The notes under the pieces were generated by a model. That model ran no database searches. It was not told where the DNA came from and saw only the letters and a program-made list of their open reading frames with translations. From Nannocystis bainbridge (GTDB lineage: Bacteria > Myxococcota_A > Polyangia > Nannocystales > Nannocystaceae), in assembly GCF_028368995.1 (NCBI RefSeq), contig NZ_JAQNDL010000002.1, positions 1,733,724 through 1,797,723 on the forward strand: a stretch of 64,000 bases of DNA. The letters are read 5' to 3'. Numbering within the stretch: the stretch's first letter is position 1; each line of letters starts with the position of its first letter. This document shows positions 49,514 through 58,886 of this stretch, one piece after another. A program made the translations under genes and the position numbers.

Positions 49514-50359
49514 GTGCGCGCCACCGTCGTCCTCGTCCTGCTCGCCTGCGCCTGTGGGGGCGCCCCCGCGGGCCCTGCCGGCACCACCGCCGCCGTCGCC
49601 TCGACCACGACCGGCGGCGAACAGCGGTGGACCACCGAGTTGCAAGATCCGCCGACCAGCACGACCGGCACCACGACCACCGGCCCGGCCGAGCCGGAGC
49701 TGCCGAGCGAGGGCTTTCACTGCGACCCGCGGCTGCAGGACTGTCCGGCCGGGCACAAGTGCGCCCCGTTCGCGTCGATGATGGCCGACGACTGGAACGG
49801 TGCGCGCTGCGTGCCGCTCGTCCCCGATCCCGCGGGCCTCGGCGAGCCGTGCGAGACCGAGGACTATACGCACAGCGGCATCGACGACTGCGGCCCGGCG
49901 CTGATGTGCTGGTACTTCGCGAGCTCCAGCGATCTGCGCGGCCGCTGCCTCGGCCTGTGCGACGCCGACGACGGCTGCGTCGACCCGAACGCGCGCTGTT
50001 ACGTGCAGCCGTCGGCCAGCTACCTCTGTTATCCGCTGTGCGATCCGCTGGCGCAGGACTGCCCGCCGCCGGCGACCCTGTGCGTGCGCTCGAGCAGCGT
50101 CGACGGCTTCATCTGCCGCTACGCGCCCGCGGGCGAGCCGGCGGGTGCGGGGATGCCCTGCGCCGGCGAGACCGACTGCGCGCCCGGGCACGTGTGTGAT
50201 CCGGCCGACCTCGTGAGCGGCTGCGCGGGCGAGCGGTGCTGCGCCCCGCTCTGTTCTTTGAGCCAGCCGAGCTGTCCGGCCGAGCTCCCGCAGTGCCAGG
50301 CCCACGACCCCGCGCCGTCGCCCGAATACGCCGACCTCGGGGTCTGCCGCGCCCCCTGA
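49514..50359 (+). CDS. Cys-rich lipoprotein, paralogue C
   Basis: 281 residues from a GTG at 49514; a nearby ATG at 49506 is out of frame. Leader ends in the lipobox LLAC, a 40-residue Thr-rich linker follows, then the same Cys domain as A and B (CDPRLQDCPAGHKCAPF, PDPAGLGEPCETE, CDPLAQDCPPPATLC, CCAPLCSL, YADLGVCRAP). Most diverged of the three. It is followed by a short two-unit repeat at 50402. Confidence 0.78.
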   Translation: MRATVVLVLLACACGGAPAGPAGTTAAVASTTTGGEQRWTTELQDPPTSTTGTTTTGPAEPELPSEGFHCDPRLQDCPAGHKCAPFASMMADDWNGARCVPLVPDPAGLGEPCETEDYTHSGIDDCGPALMCWYFASSSDLRGRCLGLCDADDGCVDPNARCYVQPSASYLCYPLCDPLAQDCPPPATLCVRSSSVDGFICRYAPAGEPAGAGMPCAGETDCAPGHVCDPADLVSGCAGERCCAPLCSLSQPSCPAELPQCQAHDPAPSPEYADLGVCRAP

Positions 50360-50401
50360 GATCGTCGCCGCGCCGCCCGCCGCGCGCGCCGGCGGGCATG
50401 C

Positions 50402-50429
50402 GGACCTGTCTCTTCGGACATCCCGGGCG
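50402..50429. repeat. 14-bp repeat pair 13
   Basis: Two units at 50402 and 50416 between lipoprotein C and the next gene. Confidence 0.75.
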
Positions 50430-50469
50430 CGCGGCCCCCGCGCCGCGATCGTGTTAAACTGGGGCCGCA

Positions 50470-51075
50470 ATGATCGCCGGCATGTCGCCCATGGCCCTGG
50501 TCCTGAACGCCATCCTCGCGGCGCTGGCGGGCTTTCTGCTGGGCAACCTGTGGTACCGCCACCGCCGCGCCCTCGACCGCGACCGGGCCCGCTGGTCGGG
50601 CCTCGCCGAACGGCGCGGCTGGCACCTCGTCGAGCGCGCCGGCGGCTTCGCCGTCATCGGCAACGCCGACCAGGTCGCCTTCCACCTCAGCCAGGGCGCC
50701 CTGGCCCACGGCGACCTCGGCGTGTTCCTCGAGGCCCGCATCGACCGCAGCCCGTGGGTCGTGATCGAGGCGTTCGCCCTCAGCTCGCCGATCGCCTTCA
50801 CGGCGCGCCGCCCTGGCGACCGCATCCGCTCCGGCGACGACAGCTTCGACGCCCGCTTCGCCACCTACGCCTCGCCGGCGCGGCGGGCCGCCGCCCTGTG
50901 CGACGCCCCGCTGCGGGCCGCGCTCGAGGGCCTGCCGCGCCCCTACCTGATGGTCCAAAACGGCATCGTCGTGCTGATCTGGCCGTGGGACAAGCTGCCG
51001 ACCGACGCCCAGCTCGACGCCGCCCTGGCGGTCCTGCGGGCCCTCGCCGCCCACGCCGCGCCGGCCGCCAGCTGA
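50470..51075 (+). CDS. N-terminally membrane-anchored protein of unknown function
   Basis: 201 residues. One transmembrane helix at 8-28 (MALVLNAILAALAGFLLGNLWY), then a mixed alpha/beta domain (WHLVERAGGFAVIGN, VVIEAFALSSPIAF). No recognised motif. The stop is at the edge of array 14, and the gene is convergent with pfkA. Confidence 0.68.
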   Translation: MIAGMSPMALVLNAILAALAGFLLGNLWYRHRRALDRDRARWSGLAERRGWHLVERAGGFAVIGNADQVAFHLSQGALAHGDLGVFLEARIDRSPWVVIEAFALSSPIAFTARRPGDRIRSGDDSFDARFATYASPARRAAALCDAPLRAALEGLPRPYLMVQNGIVVLIWPWDKLPTDAQLDAALAVLRALAAHAAPAAS

Positions 51076-51179
51076 CTGTTCGGGCATGTCCCATGGGGCA
51101 TGTCTTTGGAGACATTCTCCAGGAGACATGCTCCGGAGAACATGCCCGTCAGGACATGCTCCGAAAGACAGCCTCGGAA
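51068..51179. repeat. 14-bp repeat array 14 (eight units)
   Basis: Units at 51068 (degenerate, contains the stop TGA), 51082, 51096, 51110, 51124, 51138, 51152 and 51166, all in phase, between two convergent genes. Longest unbroken run in the window. Confidence 0.92.
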
Positions 51180-51215
51180 CGCCCCGCTACGCCGGCCGCC
51201 GAGCTCGCGCGCGGC

Positions 51216-52358
51216 TCAGAACGGCTGCTCGGCGGTCAGCATCAGCCGCTGCGACAGCTGATACAGCTCGCTGTCGCGGGTCACGAGCCGGGGCGAGCGG
51301 GCGATGACCTCGTCGAGCGGCGTCACGATCGTCTGCGGCCCGCGGCTACCGACCATCACGTCGCCGGGGGTAGGCGTCTGGCCGTCGAGGCCGCCGAGCT
51401 GGGCCACGTCGGCCGCGCCGGAGCCGAGCAGGCCGGCGAGCGTGTTGTCGAGCGCGGTCGGGCTGCCGCCGCGGGCGATGTGGCCGACCGAGTTGATGCG
51501 GACCTCCATCGGGTGGCCGAGGTGCGTCTCGATCGCCGGGTCCGACTCGAGCTTGCGCTTCAGCCCCTCGCACCAGTCCTCGCCGGCGCGGCGGCGCACG
51601 CCCTCGGCGACGACGATGATGAAGTAGCGGTAGTCGCGGCGGACGCCGGCGTCGAGCGAGCGCACGATGCGGTCGTGGTCCCAGGTCTCCTCGACCTCGG
51701 GGATGGCCACCACCGCCGCGCCGCCGGCGATCGCCGACTGCAGCGCCAGCCAGCCGGAGGTGTTGCCCATGACCTCGAGGATGATCGCGCGCCGGTGCGA
51801 CTCGATAGTGTCACGCAGCTTGCGGATCGCGTCGACGACGTTGTTGAGCGCCGTGTCGTAGCCGATCGAATACTCGGTGCCGTGGAGGTCGTTGTCGATG
51901 GTGCCGGGGATGCCGATGACGCGGAACGGCCGGCGCGGGAAGTGCTGGCGGAACGCCTCGCCGATCAGGCGGGCGCCGCAGAACGAGCCGTCGCCGCCGA
52001 TCACGATCAGGTTGTCGACCCGCATCTGGTACAGATTGATCGCCGCGACCTTGAGGAAATCGTCGCGGGCCGCCACGCGCTCGGCGTAGCTCGGGTGGTC
52101 CGCGGCCGGCAGCAGCAGCTCGGGCACGCGACCGGTGCCGATGAAGGTGCCGCCGCGGTGGATGATGTCGCGGACCGCCCGGCGATCGACGTTGCGATCG
52201 GACGACGAGTCGAGTCGGCGCGCGAGGCCGCGGAAGCCGTCGCGGAAGAACACGATCTCGCAGTCCGGGTCGCGCATCTTGAGGCAGCGAAAGGCCGCGC
52301 GAACGGCCGCGTTCATCCCGGGGGCGTCGCCCCCGCTCGTCAGGATTCCGATGCTCAT
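51216..52358 (-). CDS. pfkA: 6-phosphofructokinase
   Basis: 380 residues. Glycolytic phosphorylation of fructose 6-phosphate. Glycine-rich start LTSGGDAPGMNAAVRA, GGDGSFCGA, the catalytic PGTIDNDLHGTEYSIGYDTA (Asp of TIDND as base), MGNTSGW (in place of MGRxxGW) and HIARGGSP. GGDGS (rather than GGDDT) favours ATP as phosphate donor, so probably ATP-dependent. Divergent from the S15 hydrolase, with 50 bp between starts. Confidence 0.93.
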   Translation of the reverse strand: MSIGILTSGGDAPGMNAAVRAAFRCLKMRDPDCEIVFFRDGFRGLARRLDSSSDRNVDRRAVRDIIHRGGTFIGTGRVPELLLPAADHPSYAERVAARDDFLKVAAINLYQMRVDNLIVIGGDGSFCGARLIGEAFRQHFPRRPFRVIGIPGTIDNDLHGTEYSIGYDTALNNVVDAIRKLRDTIESHRRAIILEVMGNTSGWLALQSAIAGGAAVVAIPEVEETWDHDRIVRSLDAGVRRDYRYFIIVVAEGVRRRAGEDWCEGLKRKLESDPAIETHLGHPMEVRINSVGHIARGGSPTALDNTLAGLLGSGAADVAQLGGLDGQTPTPGDVMVGSRGPQTIVTPLDEVIARSPRLVTRDSELYQLSQRLMLTAEQPF

Positions 52359-52408
52359 GGGCTGTGGGCCGGCTGTCCGCCGCGCGAAGGCCGGAGTATA
52401 CCGGAGCG

Positions 52409-54382
52409 GTGAGCGCCGCCCAGCGTGCCTTCGCCGTGGTCATCGCCCTCGCGGCGTGCCGTCCCGCCTACACCGTAAAGGCGCCCGCCGCCGCGGCCCC
52501 GTGCCCCGAACCGGGCGCAGCAGCGGCCACGGCTGCGCCCGCGCCGCCCGCGGGCAAGGGCGAGTCCGTCGCGGCCTACCTGGCGGCCCACTACACCAAG
52601 CGCGAGGTGCGAATTCCGATGCGCGACGGGGTGCACCTGCACACGGCGATCTACACCCCCAAGGTCGCCGCCGAGCCCCTGCCGATCCTGCTCAAGCGCA
52701 CGCCCTACAGCTGCAGCCCCTACGGCGAGGACAAATTCCCCGAGCGGATCGGCCCGAGCCCGATCTTCCTGCGCGCCGGCTACATCTTCGTCGACCAGGA
52801 CGTGCGCGGCGCGTTCATGTCCGAGGGCGAGTTCGTCGACATGACGCCGCACCTGGCCCAAAAGATAGGCCCGAGAGACGTCGACCAGAGCACCGACGCC
52901 TTCGACACCATCGCCTGGCTGATCGCCAACGTCGCCGGCAACAACGGCAAGGTCGGCCTCTACGGCATCTCCTACCCCGGCTTCTACGCCGCCGCCGGCA
53001 TGATCGACCCCCACCCGGCGCTGGCCGCCGTCAGCCCGCAGGCCCCGATCGCCGACTGGTGGTACGACGATTTCCACCACCACGGCGCGTTCTTCCTGCC
53101 GCACGCCTTCAACTTCTTCGCCTCGTTCGGCAAGCCGCGATCGCAGCCGACCTCCGCGTGGCCGCGTCGCTTCGATCACGGCACCGCCGACGGCTACCAG
53201 TTCTTCCTCGACGCCGGCCCGCTGCAGAACCTGCAGGACCACCACCTCCGCGGCGAGGTCACGACCTGGAACCATATGGTCGAGCACCCGAACCGCGACG
53301 AGTTCTGGCAGAAGCGCGACCTGCTGCCGCACCTGCGCAAGGTCGCCCCGGCGGTGATGGTCGTGGGCGGCCTTTTCGACGCCGAGGACCTCTACGGCCC
53401 GCTCAACATCTACCGCGCCGTCGAGCGCAACAACCCCGACGTCTTCAACATGCTCGTCATGGGCCCGTGGGTTCACGGCGGTTGGTCGCGCACCGAGGGC
53501 GACCGCCTCGGCGACATCGAGTTCGGCGCCAAGACCTCGCGCGAGTACCAGGAGCGGCTCGAGCTGCCGTTCTTCGAGCATTTCCTCAAGGGCGCCGGCG
53601 CCCCGCCGAGCGGCGAAGCCCACGTGTTCGACACGGGCGCGCGCCGCTGGCAGACCTTCCCCGCCTGGCCGCCGCAAGCTGTCCCGAGGGACCTGTACTT
53701 CAGGGCATATCAGTCGTTGACCAGCGGCGCCCCGCGCGAGCGCGCCGGCTTCGACCTGTTCGAGAGCGACCCAGCCCACCCGGTCCCGTACACCGCCGAG
53801 ACCGCCATCGGCATGACAAAGGAGTACATGACCGAGGACCAGCGGTTCGCCGCCCGTCGGCCCGACGTGCTGGTCTACCAGACGTCGGAGCTGATCGAGG
53901 ATCTGACGGTCGTGGGGCCCGTCGAGGCCGAGCTGTTCGTCTCGACCACCGGCACCGACGCCGACTGGATCGTCAAGCTGATCGACGTGCTGCCGGACGA
54001 CACCGGCGCCACCAGGGGCGAGCGCGACGAAATGAAGTACGCCAAGCTCGGCGGCTACCAGATGATGGTCCGCAGCGAGGTCGTGCGCGGCCGCTTCCGC
54101 GACAGCGCCGAGAAGCCGGCCCCGTTCGTGCCGGGCAAGGTCACCAAGGTCACCGTGCCGCTGCTCGACGTGCTCCACACCTTCAAGAAGGGCCACCGCG
54201 TGATGATCCAGGTCCAGAGCTCGTGGTTCCCGCTGGTCGACCGCAACCCGCAGACCTTCGTGGCCAACATCTTCAAGGCCCAGGCCAGCGATTTCAAAAA
54301 GGCCACGCACAAGGTCCACCACGCGGCGAGCCACCCCAGCCGGGTGCGCCTGCCGGTGCTCGCCGCGGCGCCGGCGAAGTGA
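52409..54382 (+). CDS. S15/CocE-family serine hydrolase, lipoprotein
   Basis: 657 residues from the GTG at 52409; the leader ends in a lipobox-like ALAAC. Alpha/beta hydrolase of the X-Pro dipeptidyl-peptidase/CocE/glutaryl-acylase group: nucleophile Ser in GLYGISYPGFYAAA, Asp in FDAEDLYG, His in GPWVHGGW, then the C-terminal jelly-roll domain. Cleaves an amide or ester of an alpha-amino acid; the closest bacterial type is alpha-amino-acid ester hydrolase/beta-lactam acylase. Three phased 14-bp units lie in the codons at 53685-53726. An upstream start at 52364 would overlap the pfkA promoter. Confidence 0.85.
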   Translation: MSAAQRAFAVVIALAACRPAYTVKAPAAAAPCPEPGAAAATAAPAPPAGKGESVAAYLAAHYTKREVRIPMRDGVHLHTAIYTPKVAAEPLPILLKRTPYSCSPYGEDKFPERIGPSPIFLRAGYIFVDQDVRGAFMSEGEFVDMTPHLAQKIGPRDVDQSTDAFDTIAWLIANVAGNNGKVGLYGISYPGFYAAAGMIDPHPALAAVSPQAPIADWWYDDFHHHGAFFLPHAFNFFASFGKPRSQPTSAWPRRFDHGTADGYQFFLDAGPLQNLQDHHLRGEVTTWNHMVEHPNRDEFWQKRDLLPHLRKVAPAVMVVGGLFDAEDLYGPLNIYRAVERNNPDVFNMLVMGPWVHGGWSRTEGDRLGDIEFGAKTSREYQERLELPFFEHFLKGAGAPPSGEAHVFDTGARRWQTFPAWPPQAVPRDLYFRAYQSLTSGAPRERAGFDLFESDPAHPVPYTAETAIGMTKEYMTEDQRFAARRPDVLVYQTSELIEDLTVVGPVEAELFVSTTGTDADWIVKLIDVLPDDTGATRGERDEMKYAKLGGYQMMVRSEVVRGRFRDSAEKPAPFVPGKVTKVTVPLLDVLHTFKKGHRVMIQVQSSWFPLVDRNPQTFVANIFKAQASDFKKATHKVHHAASHPSRVRLPVLAAAPAK

Positions 54383-54434
54383 CACGACGAACAGCGTGAC
54401 GCAGGTCGCGCGGCACACCGCTTCGAAAGGACGA

Positions 54435-54470
54435 ACCTCGCGGGTGAGGCGACAACCTCGCCCGCGAGGT
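54435..54470. terminator. Hairpin between convergent S15 hydrolase and zinc-ribbon genes
   Basis: A 15-bp inverted repeat with one mismatch (ACCTCGCGGGTGAGG against CCTCGCCCGCGAGGT) around a 6-nt loop, between two convergent stops. No T tract. The same AACCTCGC word recurs several times in 54434-54510. Confidence 0.55.
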
Positions 54471-54521
54471 CGCTACCAACCTCGCCGAAGCCACGCGGCC
54501 AACCTCGCCCGCGCGCCTGCG

Positions 54522-55034
54522 TCACGCTCGCGTCGTCCGGCGCGCGAACACGGCGAGGTGATGCGCGTGCTCGGCTCGGTAGCGCCGCTTCAGCCGCGCG
54601 GCCGGGAGCTTCAGCGCCTCGGTCAGCGCGCCGCTGTCGGCCAGCCCCGCGAGCCGCGGCAGGAATCGTGACACGGCGCGCACGCGGGCGTCGTCGCGTC
54701 GCGCGAGTCGGCGCGCGTTGTCGGCTGCCCACGCGTCGTAGTCGATCGAGGCAGCGAGCGCGAGCAGGCGATCGACCTCGTGCTCGCTGCGGGTGAACTC
54801 GGCCAGGTACCTGCCGACCGTCCCGTGGTGCCGCCGCTCCTCGGCGAAGCCGGCCGCCAGCAGCACGAGCCCACGCGCGGTCCCCTCGTCGAGCGCGGGC
54901 GCCAGTCGGAGCGGCGCCTCGCAGCCCGGGCACGCCTCGACCTCGTCCCCGCGCCGCCCCGGCGCCCGCGGACGCACAGACCACCGCGTCCCGCACACGT
55001 GGCAGCGCACCCGCCCGGGCCCGCGCTCAGGCAT
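54522..55034 (-). CDS. Zinc-ribbon protein of unknown function
   Basis: 170 residues from the ATG at 55034, with AAAGGA at a proper distance upstream. Two CxxC pairs near the N terminus (CHVCGTRW and CPGCEAPL, 22 residues apart) form a zinc ribbon; the rest is Ala/Arg-rich helix. Possibly nucleic-acid-binding. An in-frame start 18 bp upstream is possible. The ribosome-binding region overlaps a repeat unit. Confidence 0.65.
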   Translation of the reverse strand: MPERGPGRVRCHVCGTRWSVRPRAPGRRGDEVEACPGCEAPLRLAPALDEGTARGLVLLAAGFAEERRHHGTVGRYLAEFTRSEHEVDRLLALAASIDYDAWAADNARRLARRDDARVRAVSRFLPRLAGLADSGALTEALKLPAARLKRRYRAEHAHHLAVFARRTTRA

Positions 55035-55163
55035 CGCTGTCCTTTGCGTCATGCCCATTCGAACATGTCGCATGAAACATGTCCATCAAGCCATGCCCCT
55101 GGAGACAGCCGCATGCACGCCGGCTCGCGCGCTCGTCCCATGCCCTCGCGGACAGCCTTCATC
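55033..55163. repeat. 14-bp repeat array 15
   Basis: Units at 55033, 55047, 55061, 55075, 55089 and 55103, and a separate pair at 55136 and 55150. The left end overlaps the zinc-ribbon start codon; the right end overlaps the stop of phoD (55162). Confidence 0.88.
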
Positions 55164-56574
55164 ACGCCCGCTTCTTGAGCACGAACGTCGTCTGGCACCA
55201 CTGCGGCTGCGGCGCGGCCAGCGGCGCGGCGACCCGCGGGCGGCTGTTGGGGGCCACCGTCTTGGTCGTGAGGTCCATGAAGCAGGTGGTGACCGCGATC
55301 CCGCCGGCGTCCGCGGGCGCGAGCTTGAGGAACGCGATGGTGTTGCTGATCTCGGTGCCGAAGTGGTACGCGCGCAGGTTCGGCGGGCCGGACGGGCCGC
55401 CCGGGTAGGCCAGCGGGAACGTCAACACGCCCTTGTCCTGCACGTCGAACGCCCGGGCGCCGATCGACTCCATGGTCGGGATCATGCACGCCGGCGAGCT
55501 GACGAGCTCCCACACCTTGCGGTCTTTGGCGGCGTCGAGCTCGAGCAGCCGGCTGTGGTGCACGTCGCCCGACAGCACCAGCACGTCGTACGGCGCGTTC
55601 GTCAGCGCTCGCCAGATCCGCGAGTACTCGCCCGGGAAATCGGGCGGCTGGTAGTCCATCCAGTTGCCGCGACCGATCCACAGCGGCTGGCCGAACAGCG
55701 CGATGCCGGGCGCCTCGAGGTTGGCGGCCCAGCGCTCGAACGCCACCAGCTCGGCCTCGCTGGTCATGCGCGGGCTCTGGGTCTTCATGATCGTGCGACC
55801 GGCCCGCAGATCGAGGGCGAAGCACGACACCGGCGGGATGTCGAAGCGGTACGAGAGGCCCGCGCGGGCCGCCGGGGGCGGGTTCAGCACCGCCTGGAAC
55901 AGCTTGAGCGCGCCGAGGCCGGCCGCGGTGTAGTCGGCGCGCGTGTTCGCCATGCTGCGCGCCAGGTGCACCTGCCACTCGGGGAAGTTGTTCCACAGCT
56001 CGTGGTCGTCCCACAGGCAGAAGGTCGGCAAGTACGACAGCACGTCGGCGTAGCCGCTGCGCCAGTAGTACTGCAGATAGCGCCCGACGGTCTCCTCGGC
56101 CCCGCTGCGCGCCTGCCCCGGCGCGGCGCCGACGTCGACGTAGATGTTGTCGCCGACCAGCAGCTTGGCCGCGAGCGGCCCGTAGCTCGGCGCGGCCTGC
56201 AGCAGCTGCAAGTAGTCCTTGTGGCGGCCGAACGCCTCGTAGTAGCAGCTCGCCAGCGCCAGCGAGATGCCGGCCTTCGGCAGCGTCGCCGGGAACGTCT
56301 TGACGTGCACCGGCCGCTCGCCCGGCGCGCGCAAGTGGTAATCGGCGCCCGGCCGCAGGCCGCTCGCGTCGCACACCCACAGCGACAGCCCGGCCTTGCG
56401 CACGTGTTGATCGACGCGCGAATCGCCGGCCATGTGCGCGCGGATCTGCAGCGCCGGCGCGGGTCCGCCCTGCAACGCCTCGATCGTCACCGCCGGCTGC
56501 GCGTCGCCGTCACAGATCACGAGCGCGCGCAGGCGATCGGTGCTGACGGCGCCAGGGATGATGCGGACCGGCAC
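55162..56574 (-). CDS. phoD: PhoD-like phosphodiesterase/alkaline phosphatase
   Basis: 470 residues. PhoD metallophosphatase fold: SCYYEAF, LLVGDNIYVD, WDDHELWNNF and LSGDVHHSRL supply the Asp, Asn and His metal ligands. The N-terminal 100 residues form the beta-rich domain common in the family. No Tat or Sec signal is visible, unlike secreted PhoD, so it may be cytoplasmic. Substrate probably a phosphodiester; not defined by sequence. Confidence 0.85.
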   Translation of the reverse strand: MPVRIIPGAVSTDRLRALVICDGDAQPAVTIEALQGGPAPALQIRAHMAGDSRVDQHVRKAGLSLWVCDASGLRPGADYHLRAPGERPVHVKTFPATLPKAGISLALASCYYEAFGRHKDYLQLLQAAPSYGPLAAKLLVGDNIYVDVGAAPGQARSGAEETVGRYLQYYWRSGYADVLSYLPTFCLWDDHELWNNFPEWQVHLARSMANTRADYTAAGLGALKLFQAVLNPPPAARAGLSYRFDIPPVSCFALDLRAGRTIMKTQSPRMTSEAELVAFERWAANLEAPGIALFGQPLWIGRGNWMDYQPPDFPGEYSRIWRALTNAPYDVLVLSGDVHHSRLLELDAAKDRKVWELVSSPACMIPTMESIGARAFDVQDKGVLTFPLAYPGGPSGPPNLRAYHFGTEISNTIAFLKLAPADAGGIAVTTCFMDLTTKTVAPNSRPRVAAPLAAPQPQWCQTTFVLKKRA

Positions 56575-56647
56575 GGAGGACTCGTGGCTCCACCGTAACG
56601 CAGGCGCCGCAGCGGCTCAACCGGGACTTGCCTCGGCGCGCGCACTC

Positions 56648-57457
56648 GTGGCACGAGAAGAGGTCGTGCCTGCGATCGTCCGCGAGGGTCAACGCGTGGT
56701 CTTCGACGAGCTCGGCCGCAGCGGGGGCCGCGTCGTCGTGCTCGCCCATAACTTGCTCGCCGGTCGCGGCAGCTTCGCCGCCGTCGCCGCGCAGCTCGCC
56801 ACCCGCGCGCGTGTCGTCAACGTCGACCTGCGCGGCCACGGCGACAGCCGCGGGACCTCGCGGGCGTTCTCGACCGCCGATCTGGCCGCCGACCTCGCGG
56901 CGGTGCTGGACGCGCTCGCGGTGCGCGACGCGATCGTCGTCGGCACCTCGCTCGGCGCCGCCGCGGCCGTCGAGCTGGCGCGCGCGCGTCCCGAGTTGGT
57001 CGGCGCGCTGGTGCTGATCGCCGCCAACCCGCACGCCGCGAGCGCGCGCGACCGCGTCACCTTCGCCGCGCTGGCGACGATCCTGCGCACGCTCGGCCCG
57101 GGCCCGGTGCTCACCAGCGTGCTCGCGGGCCTGCACGCGCCCGACGCCGCCGCCGACGTGCGCGGCGCGACCACGGCCCACCTGCAGGCGATGGACCGCC
57201 GCGACATGGCCCGCGCGGTGTGGGCCTGGATCGCCCGCCCCGCCCTGCTGGCCCACCTCGACGGCCTCCGCCTGCCCGCGCGCGTGGTCGTGGGCGCCGC
57301 TGACGCTCCCGCCCTCGCGACCGCGGGGCGCGTGCTGGCCGAGCGCCTCGGCGCCGAGCTGTTCACGATCGCCGGCGCCGGACACACGGTCCAGGCCGAG
57401 CGCCCGCGCGAGGTCGCGGCGATCGTCGAGGGGCTGCTCGCCACGACAGGTCCCTGA
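56648..57457 (+). CDS. Alpha/beta hydrolase
   Basis: 269 residues from a GTG at 56648; the start is uncertain because the frame is open well upstream and no ribosome binding site is convincing. Nucleophile elbow VVGTSLGAAAA (GxSxG), catalytic His in GAGHTVQAERP, oxyanion segment LAHNLLAGRGSF. Monoacyl-ester hydrolase or similar. The stop TGA lies at the end of the first unit of repeat array 16. Confidence 0.72.
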   Translation: MAREEVVPAIVREGQRVVFDELGRSGGRVVVLAHNLLAGRGSFAAVAAQLATRARVVNVDLRGHGDSRGTSRAFSTADLAADLAAVLDALAVRDAIVVGTSLGAAAAVELARARPELVGALVLIAANPHAASARDRVTFAALATILRTLGPGPVLTSVLAGLHAPDAAADVRGATTAHLQAMDRRDMARAVWAWIARPALLAHLDGLRLPARVVVGAADAPALATAGRVLAERLGAELFTIAGAGHTVQAERPREVAAIVEGLLATTGP

Positions 57458-57541
57458 GGACATGTCTGTTCGAGCATGGCTTCACCGACATGTCTTCACG
57501 GACATGTTACCGAGGTCATGTCTGTGAGGACGCGCTTCCGT
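57444..57541. repeat. 14-bp repeat array 16, including a stop codon
   Basis: Seven consecutive units at 57444, 57458, 57472, 57486, 57500, 57514 and 57528. The first unit ends exactly with the TGA of the upstream hydrolase. Between convergent genes. Confidence 0.92.
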
Positions 57542-57569
57542 GCCTGCCGGCGTCGCGCGACTCCGCCGC

Positions 57570-58886
57570 TCACCAGGTCGGCGGCGCCAGCGAAGTGCCG
57601 ACCTGGAAGCGCGGGGCGCCGGTGGCTTGATCGATGGCGAGCAGCATGCCCGGCTTGAACGCGTAGATCGTCTGCGCCGGCGAGCTCGGGTGCGAGGCGA
57701 GCAGCAGGGAGCGCGTATAAAACCAGTTCTCGCTGAAGTCGGCCGACACGCGCGGCATGTCGCCGCGCCAGATGCTGCGCGCCCACTGCAGCTCGCCGGT
57801 GCGCGCGATCGAGGCCACGATCTCGGTCACCTCGGTGCGCTGCTCGACCTTCTTGGCCTCGAACGAGGTCGCCGACGGGTTGTTCTGGCTGGTCACGTTG
57901 CGGTAGGCGGTCATGTCGAAGAAGGCGCGCGGCCACGACAGCTCGTAGTTCACGATCGACGGCTTGAAGTCGATGCCGCCCGAGTACGGATCCGGCAGGC
58001 GGACCATCAGCCACTTGTCGTCCTCCTGGCGGAACACGATGTCGCTGATGTGGAGCATCACCGAGCGCTTGGGATCGCCGTCGGTGGTCCGCATGTCGGA
58101 GCACCAGGCGTTGCCGGTCCGCTTCATCTGGGTCTTGCTGTAGCGGCCGCAGACCTCCGGCGGATAGCCGCGGCTGTGATCGTCGGCCGGGTACGGGGTC
58201 GGATCGGCGTGGGCGTTCTGCAGCGGGCTGATGACCTTCAGATCGCTGTCGCGGTCGTCGCCTGCGTGGAAGCACCCGGCCGGCCGATCGCTGCGCACGT
58301 CGGCCAGCACGCCGGCGGCGCTGAGCATGACGCCGCCGTCGCGCTCGTCGGCGATGCCGAGCCAGAAGTTGCCGTCGACCAGGCACGCGGCGCCCGTCAG
58401 CGCCGGAATCTGCGCCGGGAGGTCGCCGGTCTTGACCGAGCCGCCGCCCTCGGCGATGAGCATCCACTTGCGGTTCGCGGCGACGAGGTAGACGCCAGGG
58501 CCGGCGAGCGCCGCCGCCACGGCCGGCACGCGCTCGCCCCTCCGCCAACCGTCGCTGCGCACCAGGTCGTCCGGCACCGGGCCGGTCGCGGCGTGCCACA
58601 GCACGCGCCCCGTGGCCTCGTCGAGGGCGATGAACTTGCCCTCGGCGCCCTCGTGGATCCACCCCGCGACCTTGCCGTCGGCCGTGCGGGCGGGGATCGA
58701 GGCCCAGGCCGCGCCGGGCAGCACGACCGGCGCGGGATCGATCGCAGGCACCGACCAGGTGTCGACCACCGGGCCCTTCAAGTAGGTCTCTTCGTAGCCC
58801 TCGCGCCACAGCAGCGAGCACATCGCCGCCGAGGTCGCGCTGACGACGAGACTTCCGATCAACAGGACGCGCATGGCGGGCTTCAT
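57570..58886 (-). CDS. Quinoprotein-like membrane-anchored protein
   Basis: 438 residues. N-terminal transmembrane helix (MRVLLIGSLVVSATSAAMCSLLW), then a beta-rich domain with a PQQ-repeat-like segment (FIALDEATGRVLWHAATG). Only one or two such repeats are evident, so a full propeller is not certain. Enzyme or scaffold role unknown. A second in-frame ATG 12 bases downstream (58874) may be the true start. Confidence 0.6.
   Translation of the reverse strand: MKPAMRVLLIGSLVVSATSAAMCSLLWREGYEETYLKGPVVDTWSVPAIDPAPVVLPGAAWASIPARTADGKVAGWIHEGAEGKFIALDEATGRVLWHAATGPVPDDLVRSDGWRRGERVPAVAAALAGPGVYLVAANRKWMLIAEGGGSVKTGDLPAQIPALTGAACLVDGNFWLGIADERDGGVMLSAAGVLADVRSDRPAGCFHAGDDRDSDLKVISPLQNAHADPTPYPADDHSRGYPPEVCGRYSKTQMKRTGNAWCSDMRTTDGDPKRSVMLHISDIVFRQEDDKWLMVRLPDPYSGGIDFKPSIVNYELSWPRAFFDMTAYRNVTSQNNPSATSFEAKKVEQRTEVTEIVASIARTGELQWARSIWRGDMPRVSADFSENWFYTRSLLLASHPSSPAQTIYAFKPGMLLAIDQATGAPRFQVGTSLAPPTW

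Noticed and set aside
52355..54418. A 687-residue minus-strand frame opposite the S15 hydrolase
   Set aside because: Antisense shadow; the plus strand has the full catalytic triad.
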